DNA of 51,180 nucleotides from Clostridiales bacterium (GCA_021203365.1 JAJQBI010000026.1:1-51180); one strand, 5' to 3'. Numbered from the stretch's first letter, positions 36,346 through 45,827 are shown. Notes: generated by a model not told the origin, from the letters alone. Program-made: numbers and translations.

Positions 36346-37215
36346 ATGACAAAATCAGAATTTCAACATCTTACGGAAAATCTTACACTTCTGGACGGAG
36401 CCACCGGCTCTTATCTGATGCAGGCCGGAATGCCGAGAGGTGTCTGCACGGAAACCTGGGTGCTGGAGCATAAGGATATTTTTCAGGATCTGCAGAGGGC
36501 CTACGTGGAGGCCGGAAGCCAGATTCTCTACGCGCCCACCTTTGGGGCCAACCGGATCAACCTGACCATGCACGGGCTGGCCCACCGGATCAAAGAGCTG
36601 AACGGGACACTGGTCTCCTATTCCCAGGAGACCGCCGCGGGAAGGGCTTTTGTGGCCGGGGACATCACCACCACAGGAAAGATGATGGAACCCGCCGGGG
36701 ACATGACCTATGAGACAGCCTTTGAGGTTTACTGTGAACAGGTGGAACTTCTGGCCCGGGCCGGGGTGGATATGATCGCGGCCGAGACCATGATCAGCAT
36801 TGAGGAGACTCTGGCCGCCGTGGACGCGGTCCACACCGTATGTGATCTTCCGGTTCTGTGCAGTGTAACCGTGGAGTCAGACGGAAGTCTTTTTACCGGC
36901 GGGAACGCCGTGGAGGCCGCCGTCTCCTTTGAGGCCGCAGGGGCGGACGCCGTGGGTGTCAACTGCTCCGTTGGGCCGGATCAGCTGACGGCTGTCATCC
37001 GCAGCATCCGGGACGCTGTCTCCATCCCTGTCGTCGCCAAGCCCAACGCCGGAATGCCCCTGATCGATGAAAAGGGAAACGCGGTCTACTCCATGACAGC
37101 CAAAGATTTCGCCGGCCATATGCGCACCCTGACGCAGAGCGGAGCCACCCTCATCGGCGGCTGCTGCGGCACCACTCCCGCCTTTATCCGGGAGATCCAC
37201 GATCTGCTGTTCTAA
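36346..37215 (+). CDS. Homocysteine S-methyltransferase family protein
   Basis: 289 residues forming only the homocysteine-binding zinc barrel. The zinc cysteines are Cys207 (VNCSVG) and Cys273/Cys274 (GGCCGTTP). It equals the N-terminal module of MetH without folate, cobalamin or reactivation domains, so it either uses a methyl donor such as S-methylmethionine or works with separate corrinoid proteins. The MTHFR operon next door, divergently transcribed, makes methyl-THF, which suggests a role in methionine supply (inference). Confidence 0.88.
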   Translation: MTKSEFQHLTENLTLLDGATGSYLMQAGMPRGVCTETWVLEHKDIFQDLQRAYVEAGSQILYAPTFGANRINLTMHGLAHRIKELNGTLVSYSQETAAGRAFVAGDITTTGKMMEPAGDMTYETAFEVYCEQVELLARAGVDMIAAETMISIEETLAAVDAVHTVCDLPVLCSVTVESDGSLFTGGNAVEAAVSFEAAGADAVGVNCSVGPDQLTAVIRSIRDAVSIPVVAKPNAGMPLIDEKGNAVYSMTAKDFAGHMRTLTQSGATLIGGCCGTTPAFIREIHDLLF

Positions 37216-37245
37216 GACACCCCGTATTTTCCAGCGAAACAAAAA

Positions 37246-37277
37246 CCCCGCTGAAAAACAGCGGGGAATTTTTATTT
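37246..37277. terminator. Bidirectional terminator
   Basis: CCCCGCTG/CAGCGGGG arms around AAAAA, followed by ATTTTTATTT on the plus strand and by TTTTTG on the minus strand. It ends the ilvE-methyltransferase transcript, and from the other side the enzyme I transcript and the ferredoxin remnant. Confidence 0.85.
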
Positions 37278-37334
37278 CACAGGAATTGCCTGCTTCGGAC
37301 ACATCTCCTGGCAGCAGAAGCAGCAGAGTGCGTT
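37272..37334 (-). pseudogene. C-terminal remnant of a ferredoxin-type protein
   Basis: The 20 codons directly after the enzyme I stop, in the same frame, read NALCCFCCQEMCPKQAIPVK and then TAA. Cys-x2-Cys-x3-Cys-Pro is half of a [4Fe-4S] cluster motif, typical for the C-terminal end of DUF362-like or polyferredoxin proteins. The natural terminator of that lost gene still follows. The simplest reading is a deletion that removed most of a ferredoxin-domain gene and joined the enzyme I gene to its last codons. Confidence 0.6.
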
Positions 37335-38981
37335 TCAGAAGGTTTGTTTTCCATCACTCACCTTCCTTCCGGCGAAGGCCTCCAGCACAGCCTTGCGCAC
37401 CGGGAGTACGCAGGCGGGCACCACGGACAGGGCGTCCACGCCCATCCGCAGAAAGGTTTCCGTAAGCTCTGTATCCGCCGCCAGCTCTCCGCATATGTAA
37501 ACCTGACAGTTTTCCCGGTGGCCGTTCTCCACCACCATCTGAATCATTTTCAGAATGGCGGGATGGTGGTCGTCGTATTTGCTCTTCAGATAGGGATTCT
37601 GACGGTCCATGGCCAGGGTATACTGGGACAGGTCATTGGTCCCCAGACTGAGAAAGTCCACCCGTTTTGCCAGGCGGTCGCTGATCAGCGCCGCGGCCGG
37701 AGTCTCCACCATAATTCCCCGGCGGATCTCCCGGAAGGGAACTTTTTTCTCCCGAAGGCCGGCCTTCACCTCCTCGGTCAGCGCCTCAATCTCATCCAGC
37801 TCACTCTCCGAGGTGATCATGGGATACATAATCGACAGGTTCCCGTAGGCGCTGGCCCGGTAGATGGCGCAAAGCTGGGTTCGGAACATGCGCTTCCGGT
37901 CCAGGCACAGCCGGATCCCCCGGTTCCCCATAATGGGATTGGCCTCACCGGGAATGTCCATGTAATCCGCCTGACGATCCGCACCCAGATCCACCGTCCG
38001 GATCACCACCGGTTTTTCTCCCATCGTGTCCGCCACCCGGCGGTAATCCCGGAACAGCTCGTTTTCCCGCGGGTAGCTCTCCCGCCCCAGGTACTGGAAT
38101 TCACTGCGCAGCAGCCCGATCCCCGCCGCCCCGTAAAAAAGCACGCTGCTTAGATCATCCAGGCTGTTAATGTTGGCAAAAATCCCGATTTCCTTTCCGT
38201 CTGCGGTCACATCCTTCCGGTCCCGAAGTTTCAGAAGCTCTTTTTTCTCCTTCAGATCCGCCTGACGCCGCATCTCATATTCCCGCAGGATTTCCGGCGC
38301 CGGCTCCACATACAGGGTACCCGTATACCCGTCCACCACGGCCTGACAGCCGTTCCACTCCTCCCGGATCTCAATGTCCAGCAGCGCCGGCATGGCCATG
38401 GAACGGATCATAATAGAGGTGTGGGAAATAATGGAACCCTGATGGGTTACCACGGCCAGAAGCTTTTCCTTGTCCATCTCCAGAAGCTCTGTGGGAGTCA
38501 GCTCCTCCGAGATGAGAATCACCGGCTCCTCTCCCAGATCGATCTGCGCCCGGGTGCCTCCAAGCTCCAGGATCAGCCGGTTGGAAATCTGCTTTACATT
38601 TTCCAGCTGTTCACGGGCTACCTCATCCTTAAGATTCCGGAAGGAGGAGGTAAGACCATCCCGTGTGGTCATCACAGCGTAAGCCGCCGTGACCTTTTCC
38701 GTCATGACAAGACTCTCCACCGCCCTGGAAAAGCTTCCCTCTTCCAGAAGCTTCATCTGACGCTCCAGCGCATAGCTTCGCTCCTGGGAAAGAGCCGGGC
38801 TGTGCTCATAGAGAAAGAGGAGGCGGCTCTTCACCGCCTCCCGGGCAGCCGAAAACTTTTCGATTTCCTTTTTCGCACTGTCCGCCATGGACTGGCGCAC
38901 CCTGTATTCCCCTCTGTGATAATAGAGGATTTTTCCGATGGCCACTCCGGCAAAGGACGATACTCCCTTACAGATTTCCAA
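37335..38981 (-). CDS. ptsP: Phosphoenolpyruvate-protein phosphotransferase (PTS enzyme I family)
   Basis: 548 residues. It has the N-terminal HPr-binding region, phospho-accepting His187 in GSIISHTSIM (the usual GGRTSHT is altered), a PEP-binding barrel with SEFQYLGRESYP, GNRGIRLCL and LGTNDLSQYTLAMDRQNP, and a C-terminal cysteine in CGELAADTELT. No HPr gene is nearby, and the altered active-site context suggests a second, specialised enzyme I. It lies 29 nt after potD. The C terminus DGKQTF may have been trimmed or replaced where the ferredoxin remnant begins. Confidence 0.9.
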   Translation of the reverse strand: MEICKGVSSFAGVAIGKILYYHRGEYRVRQSMADSAKKEIEKFSAAREAVKSRLLFLYEHSPALSQERSYALERQMKLLEEGSFSRAVESLVMTEKVTAAYAVMTTRDGLTSSFRNLKDEVAREQLENVKQISNRLILELGGTRAQIDLGEEPVILISEELTPTELLEMDKEKLLAVVTHQGSIISHTSIMIRSMAMPALLDIEIREEWNGCQAVVDGYTGTLYVEPAPEILREYEMRRQADLKEKKELLKLRDRKDVTADGKEIGIFANINSLDDLSSVLFYGAAGIGLLRSEFQYLGRESYPRENELFRDYRRVADTMGEKPVVIRTVDLGADRQADYMDIPGEANPIMGNRGIRLCLDRKRMFRTQLCAIYRASAYGNLSIMYPMITSESELDEIEALTEEVKAGLREKKVPFREIRRGIMVETPAAALISDRLAKRVDFLSLGTNDLSQYTLAMDRQNPYLKSKYDDHHPAILKMIQMVVENGHRENCQVYICGELAADTELTETFLRMGVDALSVVPACVLPVRKAVLEAFAGRKVSDGKQTF

Positions 38982-39010
38982 ACTGACAACCTCTTTCTTT
39001 TGAACTGTTT

Positions 39011-40045
39011 TTAATCACAGGCAGCCTTAAAGGCCGTCCAGGCTTCGCTGTAGGCCGCCTCTGCCTCCGCGCTGACCGTGCGCACAAACTCGCCGGTAAC
39101 CCCTTCCGGGGCCACAAGGTTCTCGTCCACCAGATCATTGGCCGCCTGGTTGGTACAGTAATAGCCGATGTAATTCGTGCACTGGGCGGAAACCTCCGGC
39201 TCCAGGATATAGTTGATAAATTTCATGGCAGCCTCCCCGTTGGGCGCCTGGCTGGGCACAAAGCCGGCCATGATTCCAAAGCCCAGCCCCTCCTCCGGAT
39301 AAACCACCTGAAGATCCGGATTTTCTGCCAGCACCTGGGTCACCTGGGAGGTATACAGAAAGGCCACGGACGCTTCCCCGTTCAAAAGGGCGTCCTGGGT
39401 ATTGTCATCCTGGATCAGGCGGATGTTGGGCGCCAGCTCCAGAAGCCTTTCCCCGGTTTCTGCGATCACCTCCGGGTCCTCCTCATTCATGGACCGGCCC
39501 ATGGAAAGCTGGGTAATTCCGCAGATCACCCGGTAATTGGCGGTGATGGCGATGCAGTCCTCCAGGGATTCGTCCCAGAGATCACTGTAGCCGGTGATTT
39601 CAATATCCACCTGTTCCGGATCATAGACAATCAGGGGAATCCCCGCGCCGTAGGGAACCGTGTACGCGTCCTCCGGATCATACACCTGTCCCTGATAGGA
39701 CGGGTTAATATTGTCAAAATTCGTAATAATATCCATGTCCAGCTCCTGGGCAAGGCCCTGGGCCACTACTTCCTCCAGGATGTAATCGTCCGCAATGATC
39801 AGGTCATAATCTCCCCCCTGGGCCATGGAAAGCTTCTCCAGCATGGTCTCGTCGGAATCGAAATTAGAATAGATAATCTCAATTCCATACTCCTCCTCAA
39901 AACCGTCCAGCACCTCCTGGGGAAACATTCCTTCCCAGGTAAAAAGAATCATCTCATCCGCGGAATCCGCGCTTACAGAAGCCGGAAAAGCGCCAAGACA
40001 AAGCGCCGCGCCAAGAGTTACCGCTGCAATTCTTTTCATATCCAT
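39011..40045 (-). CDS. potD: Spermidine/putrescine-binding protein PotD
   Basis: A 344-residue extracellular solute-binding protein with a signal peptide (basic start, then VTLGAALCLGAFPASVSADS). There is no clear lipobox at the cleavage site, so the usual Gram-positive lipid anchor may come from the cysteine at about residue 17 or be absent. Features of the family: ILFTWEGMFPQEVLDGFEEE near the mature start and YNPVD-like polyamine-site regions. It has its own promoter behind a potC terminator. Confidence 0.93.
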   Translation of the reverse strand: MDMKRIAAVTLGAALCLGAFPASVSADSADEMILFTWEGMFPQEVLDGFEEEYGIEIIYSNFDSDETMLEKLSMAQGGDYDLIIADDYILEEVVAQGLAQELDMDIITNFDNINPSYQGQVYDPEDAYTVPYGAGIPLIVYDPEQVDIEITGYSDLWDESLEDCIAITANYRVICGITQLSMGRSMNEEDPEVIAETGERLLELAPNIRLIQDDNTQDALLNGEASVAFLYTSQVTQVLAENPDLQVVYPEEGLGFGIMAGFVPSQAPNGEAAMKFINYILEPEVSAQCTNYIGYYCTNQAANDLVDENLVAPEGVTGEFVRTVSAEAEAAYSEAWTAFKAACD

Positions 40046-40082
40046 TTTTCCTCCTTATGCCTTTGTGGCTTTTTCTTTCCTC

Positions 40083-40111
40083 AGTATATCCCACTTCTCC
40101 CGGTTTGTGAA
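40083..40111 (-). promoter_or_regulatory. Internal promoter for potD
   Basis: TTCACA (40106-40111), 17-bp spacer, TATACT (40083-40088), located right behind the potC terminator. It allows separate, probably higher, expression of the binding protein. Confidence 0.6.
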
Positions 40112-40112
40112 G

Positions 40113-40134
40113 AAAAAAATCCGGAAAGCCCCGG
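40113..40134 (-). terminator. Short terminator after potC
   Basis: On the minus strand CCGG, a 6-nt loop, CCGG, one base, then seven Ts. The stem is short, so read-through to potD is likely. Confidence 0.5.
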
Positions 40135-40150
40135 CAATCTTTTTCAGCTG

Positions 40151-40954
40151 TCATTCCCTTCCATGCTTTCCTGTACGGCGCCTCTGCAGCCTTTTCACCA
40201 GGGCATAGAAAAGCAGGGCCAGAAGAATCACGCCCAGCATAAGCGTACAGAGGGCGTTGATCTCCGGCGTTACCCCGGTTTTAATCTGGGTGTAAACCTT
40301 AATAGGCAGGGTGGACACCCTGGGCCCATTGATAAAAATACTGATCACCACATCGTCCAGGGACATGGCAAAGGCCAGCAGAGATCCGGAAAACACAGCC
40401 GGCAGAATCAGCGGCAGAGTAATATCCCAGAACGCCCGGAAGCCGGAAGCGCCCAGATCCCGGGCCGCCTCCTCCAGAGCCGGATCCATCCCGGCCAGAC
40501 GCGCTTTTACTTCCATGAGAATATAGGGCACACAGAAAACCGTATGGCCGATGAGCAGGGTCAGCATTCCAAAGGGCAGGTTCAGCATGTAAAAAAAGGC
40601 CATGAGCACCATTCCCAGGATGATTTCCGGGATCATCAGGGGCAGAATGGAAATATATTCCATGATTCCTTTTGACTTCCAGTTCAGTCTGGAAAGTCCC
40701 ACCGCACCCAGCGTGCCGATCACCGCAGAAAGCGCACAGCTTCCCACACCCAGAAGCAGACTGTTTTTCAGTGCCTCCAGCATATCGTCATCCGCAAAAA
40801 GCGCCTGGTACCATTTCAGGGAAAACCCGGTAAAGGACACCGGCAGCCGGGATTCATTAAAGGAAAAAACAACCACTACCACTACCGGCAGATACATCAC
40901 CGCAAACACAATTCCCAGATACAGTCCGGAAAAGGAAAATTTTTTCTTTTTCAT
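40151..40954 (-). CDS. potC: Polyamine ABC transporter permease PotC
   Basis: A 267-residue permease with about six membrane helices and the EAA coupling loop ([26 protein letters not shown]). It overlaps potB by 4 nt. Confidence 0.95.
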   Translation of the reverse strand: MKKKKFSFSGLYLGIVFAVMYLPVVVVVVFSFNESRLPVSFTGFSLKWYQALFADDDMLEALKNSLLLGVGSCALSAVIGTLGAVGLSRLNWKSKGIMEYISILPLMIPEIILGMVLMAFFYMLNLPFGMLTLLIGHTVFCVPYILMEVKARLAGMDPALEEAARDLGASGFRAFWDITLPLILPAVFSGSLLAFAMSLDDVVISIFINGPRVSTLPIKVYTQIKTGVTPEINALCTLMLGVILLALLFYALVKRLQRRRTGKHGRE

Positions 40955-41856
40955 CCGATTCCCTCCAGTTCCCTGGCGTGAGTGATTCTTCGATACAGAA
41001 CAATCAGAAGCGTTGTCAGCGCCATCAGCACCACCGCCAGGGCGGCGGCAAAAGGCCAGTTGTTGCCCTTGGTCATCTGCTCCTGAATCAGGCTTCCCAC
41101 CAGAACGATTTTATTTCCTCCCAGGATATCCGCGATAAAAAACAGGCCCATGGAGGGGACAAAGGTCAGGATAATCCCGGAGAGGAGTCCCGGCATGGTA
41201 AGCCGGAAGGTTACCGTCCAGAAGGCCTGAAAGCCTGAGGCTCCCAGATCCCGGGCCGCCTCCACCAGAGACCAGTCCATTTTTTCCGCGCTGGAGTATA
41301 CCGAAAGCGCCATAAAAGGCAGCAGAACATACACCATGCCCACCACAATGGCCGGATAACTGTACAGAATAGAAAGGGGTTTCTCAATGATCCCCAGCTT
41401 TTGCAGAATGAAATTGAGGACTCCTTTTTTCTGAAGCAGGATAATCCAGCCGTACATACGGATCAGAGAATTCACCCAGAAGGGCAGCATCAGAAAAAGC
41501 ATGGCGGCCCTTTTCTTTCCCGGCGGGAGCTTCGCCATAAAATACCCGAAGGGGTATCCAACCAGACAGATGATCAGGGTACTGGTAAAGGCCAGCTGAA
41601 AGGACTGGGCAAAGGTCTGAAGGTAAACCGGCTCCAGAATCCTGGTATAGTTTTCCAGAGTGAAGCTCCAGTTGATGGTATAGCCTCCATCCGCCTTTGT
41701 AAAGCTCAGCGCAATGACGTACAGCAGCGGTCCGGCCACAAAAATCAGTGTGAACGCATACAAGGGCAGAATCATCCACACGGCGCTTCTGGAGCCCGGC
41801 TTTTTACGGCGGGAGGAAGTCCTCTTTATATAAGGAACCTTCTTATCCTTCTCCAA
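40951..41856 (-). CDS. potB: Polyamine ABC transporter permease PotB
   Basis: A 301-residue permease with a basic N-terminal tail, six helices and the EAA loop [20 protein letters not shown]. It overlaps potA by 14 nt and potC by 4 nt. Confidence 0.95.
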   Translation of the reverse strand: MEKDKKVPYIKRTSSRRKKPGSRSAVWMILPLYAFTLIFVAGPLLYVIALSFTKADGGYTINWSFTLENYTRILEPVYLQTFAQSFQLAFTSTLIICLVGYPFGYFMAKLPPGKKRAAMLFLMLPFWVNSLIRMYGWIILLQKKGVLNFILQKLGIIEKPLSILYSYPAIVVGMVYVLLPFMALSVYSSAEKMDWSLVEAARDLGASGFQAFWTVTFRLTMPGLLSGIILTFVPSMGLFFIADILGGNKIVLVGSLIQEQMTKGNNWPFAAALAVVLMALTTLLIVLYRRITHARELEGIG

Positions 41857-43042
41857 GAGAATCCCTCCCTTCCGGCGACGGCGCCTCTGTCCGGACCGGA
41901 CGGTCCACCAGAATGGCGTCCGAGGGGCGGAAAGAACAGCGAACTCTCTGTCCTACTTCCACATTTGCATCAATTCCGTACCGGCTGGCGGTAAGCTCTG
42001 TCCCGTCCGCCAGGCGAAGAACCATGCGCAGCTGACCTCCGGCGAAGCTTCTTTCTTCCACCACTGCCGGAAGGCTGCCCACCTGGGCTTCCTCCGGAAG
42101 CGCCCTGGAAGAATTTCCGGCCGAAGCCGCCTCATTTGCCGTCCCGGAAGTCTCGCCGGCCGCCAGCGGTTCAACCTGAATATTTTCTCCCCGCAGGGCA
42201 AAGGTAACCTTTTCGCCCCCAAAGAGACTCTCCCCACCGATCTGCGCGCGGACCAGGCCGCCGCCGGTGCGAAGAACCGCCTGGCCGCCTTGCGTCCTTT
42301 CCACCGTTCCCTTCAGAATGTTGGCGTTTCCCACAAAGGAAGCCACATAACTGGTCCTGGGATGGTTGTAGATCTCATCCGGAGTTCCGATCTGTTCAAA
42401 CCGGCCGTCCTTCATCACCGCGATGCGGTCGGACATATTGATCGCTTCCTCCTGGTCATGAGTGATGTAGACAAATGTGATTCCCAGCTTTTTCTGCAGG
42501 CGCTTCAGCTCCAGCTGCATGGCCCGGCGAAGCTGAAGATCCAACGCTCCCAGGGGCTCGTCCAGAAGGAGCACCCGGGGATTCCCGATGAGCGCCCGGG
42601 CAATGGCCACCCGCTGGCGCTGGCCGCCAGAGAGCTCAGAGGGTTTCCGCTTCTCAAATCCGGAAAGCTGCACCAGCTCCAGCATTTCCTTCACCCTTTC
42701 CCGGATCTGCGCCCTGGGAACCCGGCGAAGCCGAAGGCCGTACCCCACATTGTCCCCAACGGTCATATGGGGAAAAAGGGCATAATTCTGAAAAACCGTA
42801 TTCACATTCCGCCGGTTGGGGTCCAGTCCGGTCACATCCGCTCCGTCCAGATACACCTGTCCCTCCTCCGGCATCTCCAGCCCGGCGATAATGCGAAGTG
42901 TGGTGGTTTTTCCACAGCCGGAGGCGCCCAGAAGGGTAAGAAATTCTCCCGCCTGAATGGACAGACTGATCCCCCGCAGCACCTCCTCGCCTGGGATAAA
43001 GCTTTTTCTTATATTTTTCAGTTCCAGAGAAATCTGTGCCAT
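41843..43042 (-). CDS. potA: Polyamine ABC transporter ATPase PotA
   Basis: 399 residues. Walker [11 protein letters not shown], signature ELSGGQRQR, Walker [13 protein letters not shown] and switch His in YITHDQEEA; after about 240 the TOBE-type regulatory domain, which contains an Ala/Glu-rich insertion near 290-320. It starts 18 nt after the M20 gene and is translated with potB (14-nt overlap). Confidence 0.95.
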   Translation of the reverse strand: MAQISLELKNIRKSFIPGEEVLRGISLSIQAGEFLTLLGASGCGKTTTLRIIAGLEMPEEGQVYLDGADVTGLDPNRRNVNTVFQNYALFPHMTVGDNVGYGLRLRRVPRAQIRERVKEMLELVQLSGFEKRKPSELSGGQRQRVAIARALIGNPRVLLLDEPLGALDLQLRRAMQLELKRLQKKLGITFVYITHDQEEAINMSDRIAVMKDGRFEQIGTPDEIYNHPRTSYVASFVGNANILKGTVERTQGGQAVLRTGGGLVRAQIGGESLFGGEKVTFALRGENIQVEPLAAGETSGTANEAASAGNSSRALPEEAQVGSLPAVVEERSFAGGQLRMVLRLADGTELTASRYGIDANVEVGQRVRCSFRPSDAILVDRPVRTEAPSPEGRDSLGEG

Positions 43043-43060
43043 AATTCTTCCTCCGCAGCC

Positions 43061-44431
43061 TCAGATCTTATCATAATAGTTTTCTCTAATATATGCGCAA
43101 TAGCCTTCTTTGTCAAATACCGGTTTATATTCACCGCAGATGATCCGGGCCTGATCGGCGTGATCTCGAAGAAGGCGGTACGCGGTGAGCGCCAGAAGCT
43201 TCGCCGGATCCAGATAGGCCTTTTCCTCGTCCACGATCTGAAAATCCTCCCCGTGAAGCTTTCCCGCAAAGCCTCCGAAGGTGAAATTTACCACCGGAAA
43301 AAGATGGGTCAGATCCCCCACATCCGTACAGGCATCGTTGAAATCCCAGGGCGCCGCTTTTCGAAAGGACCGCCCCAGAAGCCCGGCCGCCTCTGTGAGA
43401 GCCAAATCCGCCTCCCGGTACCGGATGGGCATATAGCCCTGAAGCCTTTCCCGGAAAACACGGCCGCCAAAGGCGTAGGCCGCCCCGTCATAGGCCCGGC
43501 TGACCTGCTCCTGTACCCGCTCTATGGCCTCCAGGCTGGCGCCCCGGACCTTGGTCTCCAGAATGGCCTCGTCGGGAACGCTGTTGATCACGTCCCCGGC
43601 CTTCCGGATCAGATTATGCAGGCGGATATGATCCTTTTCCGGGAAGGTCTCCCGCATCATTCCCATCATGGAAAGAGCACTGCCAGCTATGCTCAGCGCG
43701 TTCACTCCATCCCAGGGGTCGATGGCCGCGTGGGCGGCTTTTCCCCGGATGGTCACCCTCTGGGCGGCAAATCCGTTGCAGGCGGGGTTCCCCAGAAGAA
43801 AATCCTCCTTTACCGGGATCATATGTACATGCGTGGTCATGCACAGGTCTGTGTCGTCAAAAACACCGGTGCGAATCATCTCGCTTTTGCCGGAGGCCGG
43901 AAAGCCCACGCCCTCCGCCGCCAGCTTCTTTCTCCTGTCCGCGTCCACATATTCCTCCGCGGGAACAGCGAGAAAACCTACCCGGCCGTCCAGCGTCTCC
44001 CGCACCTTCTCATCAGTGAGGGCAAGAGCCGCTCCGGCCATGGCGGCGAGCTGGGCGTGATGACCACAGGCGTGGGCCGTTCCGTTTATCGGATCTGCCA
44101 GCGGATGGGAACGGCAGCCGATGGCGTCCATCTCCCCCAGGATTGTCAGACAGGGGCCTGGGCGACAATTCCTCATTCTGCCCCGAACTCCCGTGCGGGC
44201 CAGGCCTTCCTCCACCTCCAGTCCCAGCCCCGCAAAGAAGGCCGAAACGCGGGAGGCCGTCTGGATTTCCTCAAACCCAGGCTCCGGATGGTGCATCAGA
44301 TCCCGGGCAAAATCCAAAAGCTCTTCCCGGTGCGCGTCAATACATTCTGTGATTCTTCTCTCCGTCTCATCCATGATTGTCTCGCCTTTCTTTCCGTACA
44401 TTCTTCCACGTAAGATTTCCACCGCTTTCAT
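43061..44431 (-). CDS. M20 family amidohydrolase (AbgB-like)
   Basis: 456 residues. Metal ligands are visible in HACGHH (about 115) and PAEEYVDADRR, and a dimerisation domain spans about 190-310. The family includes p-aminobenzoyl-glutamate, indole-amide and N-acyl-amino acid hydrolases; the motif set is closest to AbgB-like enzymes. I keep the ATG at 44431 (AAGGAG upstream); a second start at 44374 (MDETERR) is also possible. It heads the transcription unit with potABCD, so an N-acyl polyamine or related amide is a conceivable substrate (inference). Confidence 0.85.
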   Translation of the reverse strand: MKAVEILRGRMYGKKGETIMDETERRITECIDAHREELLDFARDLMHHPEPGFEEIQTASRVSAFFAGLGLEVEEGLARTGVRGRMRNCRPGPCLTILGEMDAIGCRSHPLADPINGTAHACGHHAQLAAMAGAALALTDEKVRETLDGRVGFLAVPAEEYVDADRRKKLAAEGVGFPASGKSEMIRTGVFDDTDLCMTTHVHMIPVKEDFLLGNPACNGFAAQRVTIRGKAAHAAIDPWDGVNALSIAGSALSMMGMMRETFPEKDHIRLHNLIRKAGDVINSVPDEAILETKVRGASLEAIERVQEQVSRAYDGAAYAFGGRVFRERLQGYMPIRYREADLALTEAAGLLGRSFRKAAPWDFNDACTDVGDLTHLFPVVNFTFGGFAGKLHGEDFQIVDEEKAYLDPAKLLALTAYRLLRDHADQARIICGEYKPVFDKEGYCAYIRENYYDKI

Positions 44432-44464
44432 CTGTTTTCTCCTTCTGTGCGTATTACAGACAAA

Positions 44465-44493
44465 AGCGGGAACTCCTCTTCGGAATCCCCGCT
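44465..44493 (-). terminator. Terminator of tRNA-Thr
   Basis: AGCGGG with inner TCC pairs with GGA and CCCGCT, followed by TTTTG on the minus strand, about 45 nt after the tRNA 3' end. Confidence 0.6.
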
Positions 44494-44535
44494 TCGCTTT
44501 TCCGTATTAAATGAAGCAGCCTTCTGCTCACGCAA

Positions 44536-44608
44536 AGCTGGAAAAGAGACTCGAACTCTCGACCCCTTCATTACGAGTGAAGTGCTCTACCGACTGAGCT
44601 ATTCCAGC
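44536..44608 (-). tRNA. tRNA-Thr (anticodon CGT)
   Basis: 73 nt on the minus strand. Acceptor GCTGGAA pairs with TTCCAGC; the D arm is AGCTCAGTCGGTAGAGC, anticodon stem CTTCA/TGAAG with loop CTCGTAA (anticodon CGT), and T arm GAGAGTTCGAGTCTC. CCA is not encoded, and the discriminator base is T. Confidence 0.97.
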
Positions 44609-44683
44609 TTACCGATACCCGTGCCGTCTCCGGCTCTGCCCTGACTGCCAAAAAAGCAGACATTTGTATCAGGCACAAAGACA

Positions 44684-44712
44684 ATTATAATAGATTGAGA
44701 GGTCTTTGTCAA
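44684..44712 (-). promoter_or_regulatory. Consensus promoter of tRNA-Thr
   Basis: TTGACA (44707-44712), 17-bp spacer, TATAAT (44684-44689): full consensus, about 75 bp before the tRNA. Confidence 0.85.
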
Positions 44713-44863
44713 TATTTTTTTTGCAGTATGAGTATCATTCCGCCGACTGTTCGGCCTATACCAATTTCTCCCCCAAAAGGCACAAAAGATACTGTCGTAT
44801 TTCAGCGCATTGTGTTATACTATGGAAATCACACCGAAATGACATTATGGAGGAGAAAATTCG

Positions 44864-45826
44864 ATGGCAACAGAAAAAAATGAAGTTGTCACAGAAGAAA
44901 AAGCAGACATTGCTGTTGCCGAAGCGGTGCAGGTCGATATACGCAGCCTGATTTACGTTGTCCGAGGCCAACAGGTTATGTTGGATAGCGATTTGGCTAT
45001 GCTTTATCAAGTAAAAACAAAGCGTTTGAATGAGTCTGTAAAACGTAATATTGTTCGTTTCCCAAAACGTTTTCGTTTTCAATTGACAGAAGAAGAAACT
45101 GATTCTTTAAGGTCGCAAATTGCGACCTTAAACGAAACCAGTGGTAGAGGTGCGCATCGCAAGTATTTACCGTATGTTTTTACTGAACAGGGAATCGCCA
45201 TGTTATCTTCCGTTTTGAGAAGTGACGTGGCCATCCAAGTCAGTATTAACATAATGGATGCATTTATAGAAATGCGCCGGTTTATTTCAAATAATGCTGT
45301 TATGTTTGAACGTATCAGCGCTGTTGAGTTACGTCAGCTCCAGTATCAAGAGCAAACAGATGCAAAACTGGAACAAATATTTGATTACATATCCGAGCAT
45401 GTAGAATCCACCCAAAAAGTCTTCTTTGATGGGCAAATTTATGATGCATTCGGATTACTTGTCAATTTGATTCAAAAAGCAGAAAAGGAAATTACATTAA
45501 TAGATGGGTATGTGGATGTAGACACATTGAATCTACTTTGCAAGAAAAATGATAAAGTATCAGTTACCATCCATACGCACGAGAAAACAAAACTAAGCAA
45601 TGCAGATGTGGTAAAATTTAACGCTCAATATCCAACTTTGGTCGTGAAGTACACGAAAGCTTTTCATGACCGTTTTCTCATTCTTGATAAGAAAATCGCA
45701 TATCATATCGGCGCGTCATTGAAGGACGCTGGAAAAAAATGCTTTGCAGTAAGTCTTCTTCAAGACGAAGGTGTAGTCAAGGATATTTTGCAGCGGTTAA
45801 AATTGGAAACAGAGACAGAAGAATAA
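44864..45826 (+). CDS. ORF6N domain protein with PLD-like C-terminal domain
   Basis: 320 residues. About 25-115 is the ORF6N DNA-binding domain of phage antirepressor-type proteins (YVVRGQQVMLDSDLAMLYQV, RFRFQLTEEE, KYLPYVFTEQGIAMLSSVL). A helical linker follows, and the C-terminal half looks like a phospholipase-D-like half-domain (EKEITLIDGYVD, KAFHDRFLILD, YHIGASLKDAGKKC), with HDRF in place of the HxK nuclease motif. GGAGGAG precedes the ATG, with a possible extended -10 (TGTTATACT) upstream. It is a lone gene, AT-richer than the core genome. A perfect inverted repeat lies inside the frame (45106-45132) and again just after the stop (45828-45856). Confidence 0.85.
   Translation: MATEKNEVVTEEKADIAVAEAVQVDIRSLIYVVRGQQVMLDSDLAMLYQVKTKRLNESVKRNIVRFPKRFRFQLTEEETDSLRSQIATLNETSGRGAHRKYLPYVFTEQGIAMLSSVLRSDVAIQVSINIMDAFIEMRRFISNNAVMFERISAVELRQLQYQEQTDAKLEQIFDYISEHVESTQKVFFDGQIYDAFGLLVNLIQKAEKEITLIDGYVDVDTLNLLCKKNDKVSVTIHTHEKTKLSNADVVKFNAQYPTLVVKYTKAFHDRFLILDKKIAYHIGASLKDAGKKCFAVSLLQDEGVVKDILQRLKLETETEE
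45106..45132. repeat. 27-bp perfect inverted repeat inside the ORF6N gene
   Basis: TTTAAGGTCGCAA, one central A, TTGCGACCTTAAA. It encodes SLRSQIATLN in the ORF6N domain. The same sequence recurs at 45828-45856. Confidence 0.9.
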
Positions 45827-45827
45827 T

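Noticed and set aside
44536..44608. tRNA-Thr as attachment site of the accessory region to its right
   Set aside because: The accessory DNA lies on the 5' side of the tRNA; integration normally uses the 3' end. No direct repeat of the tRNA end was seen in the region.
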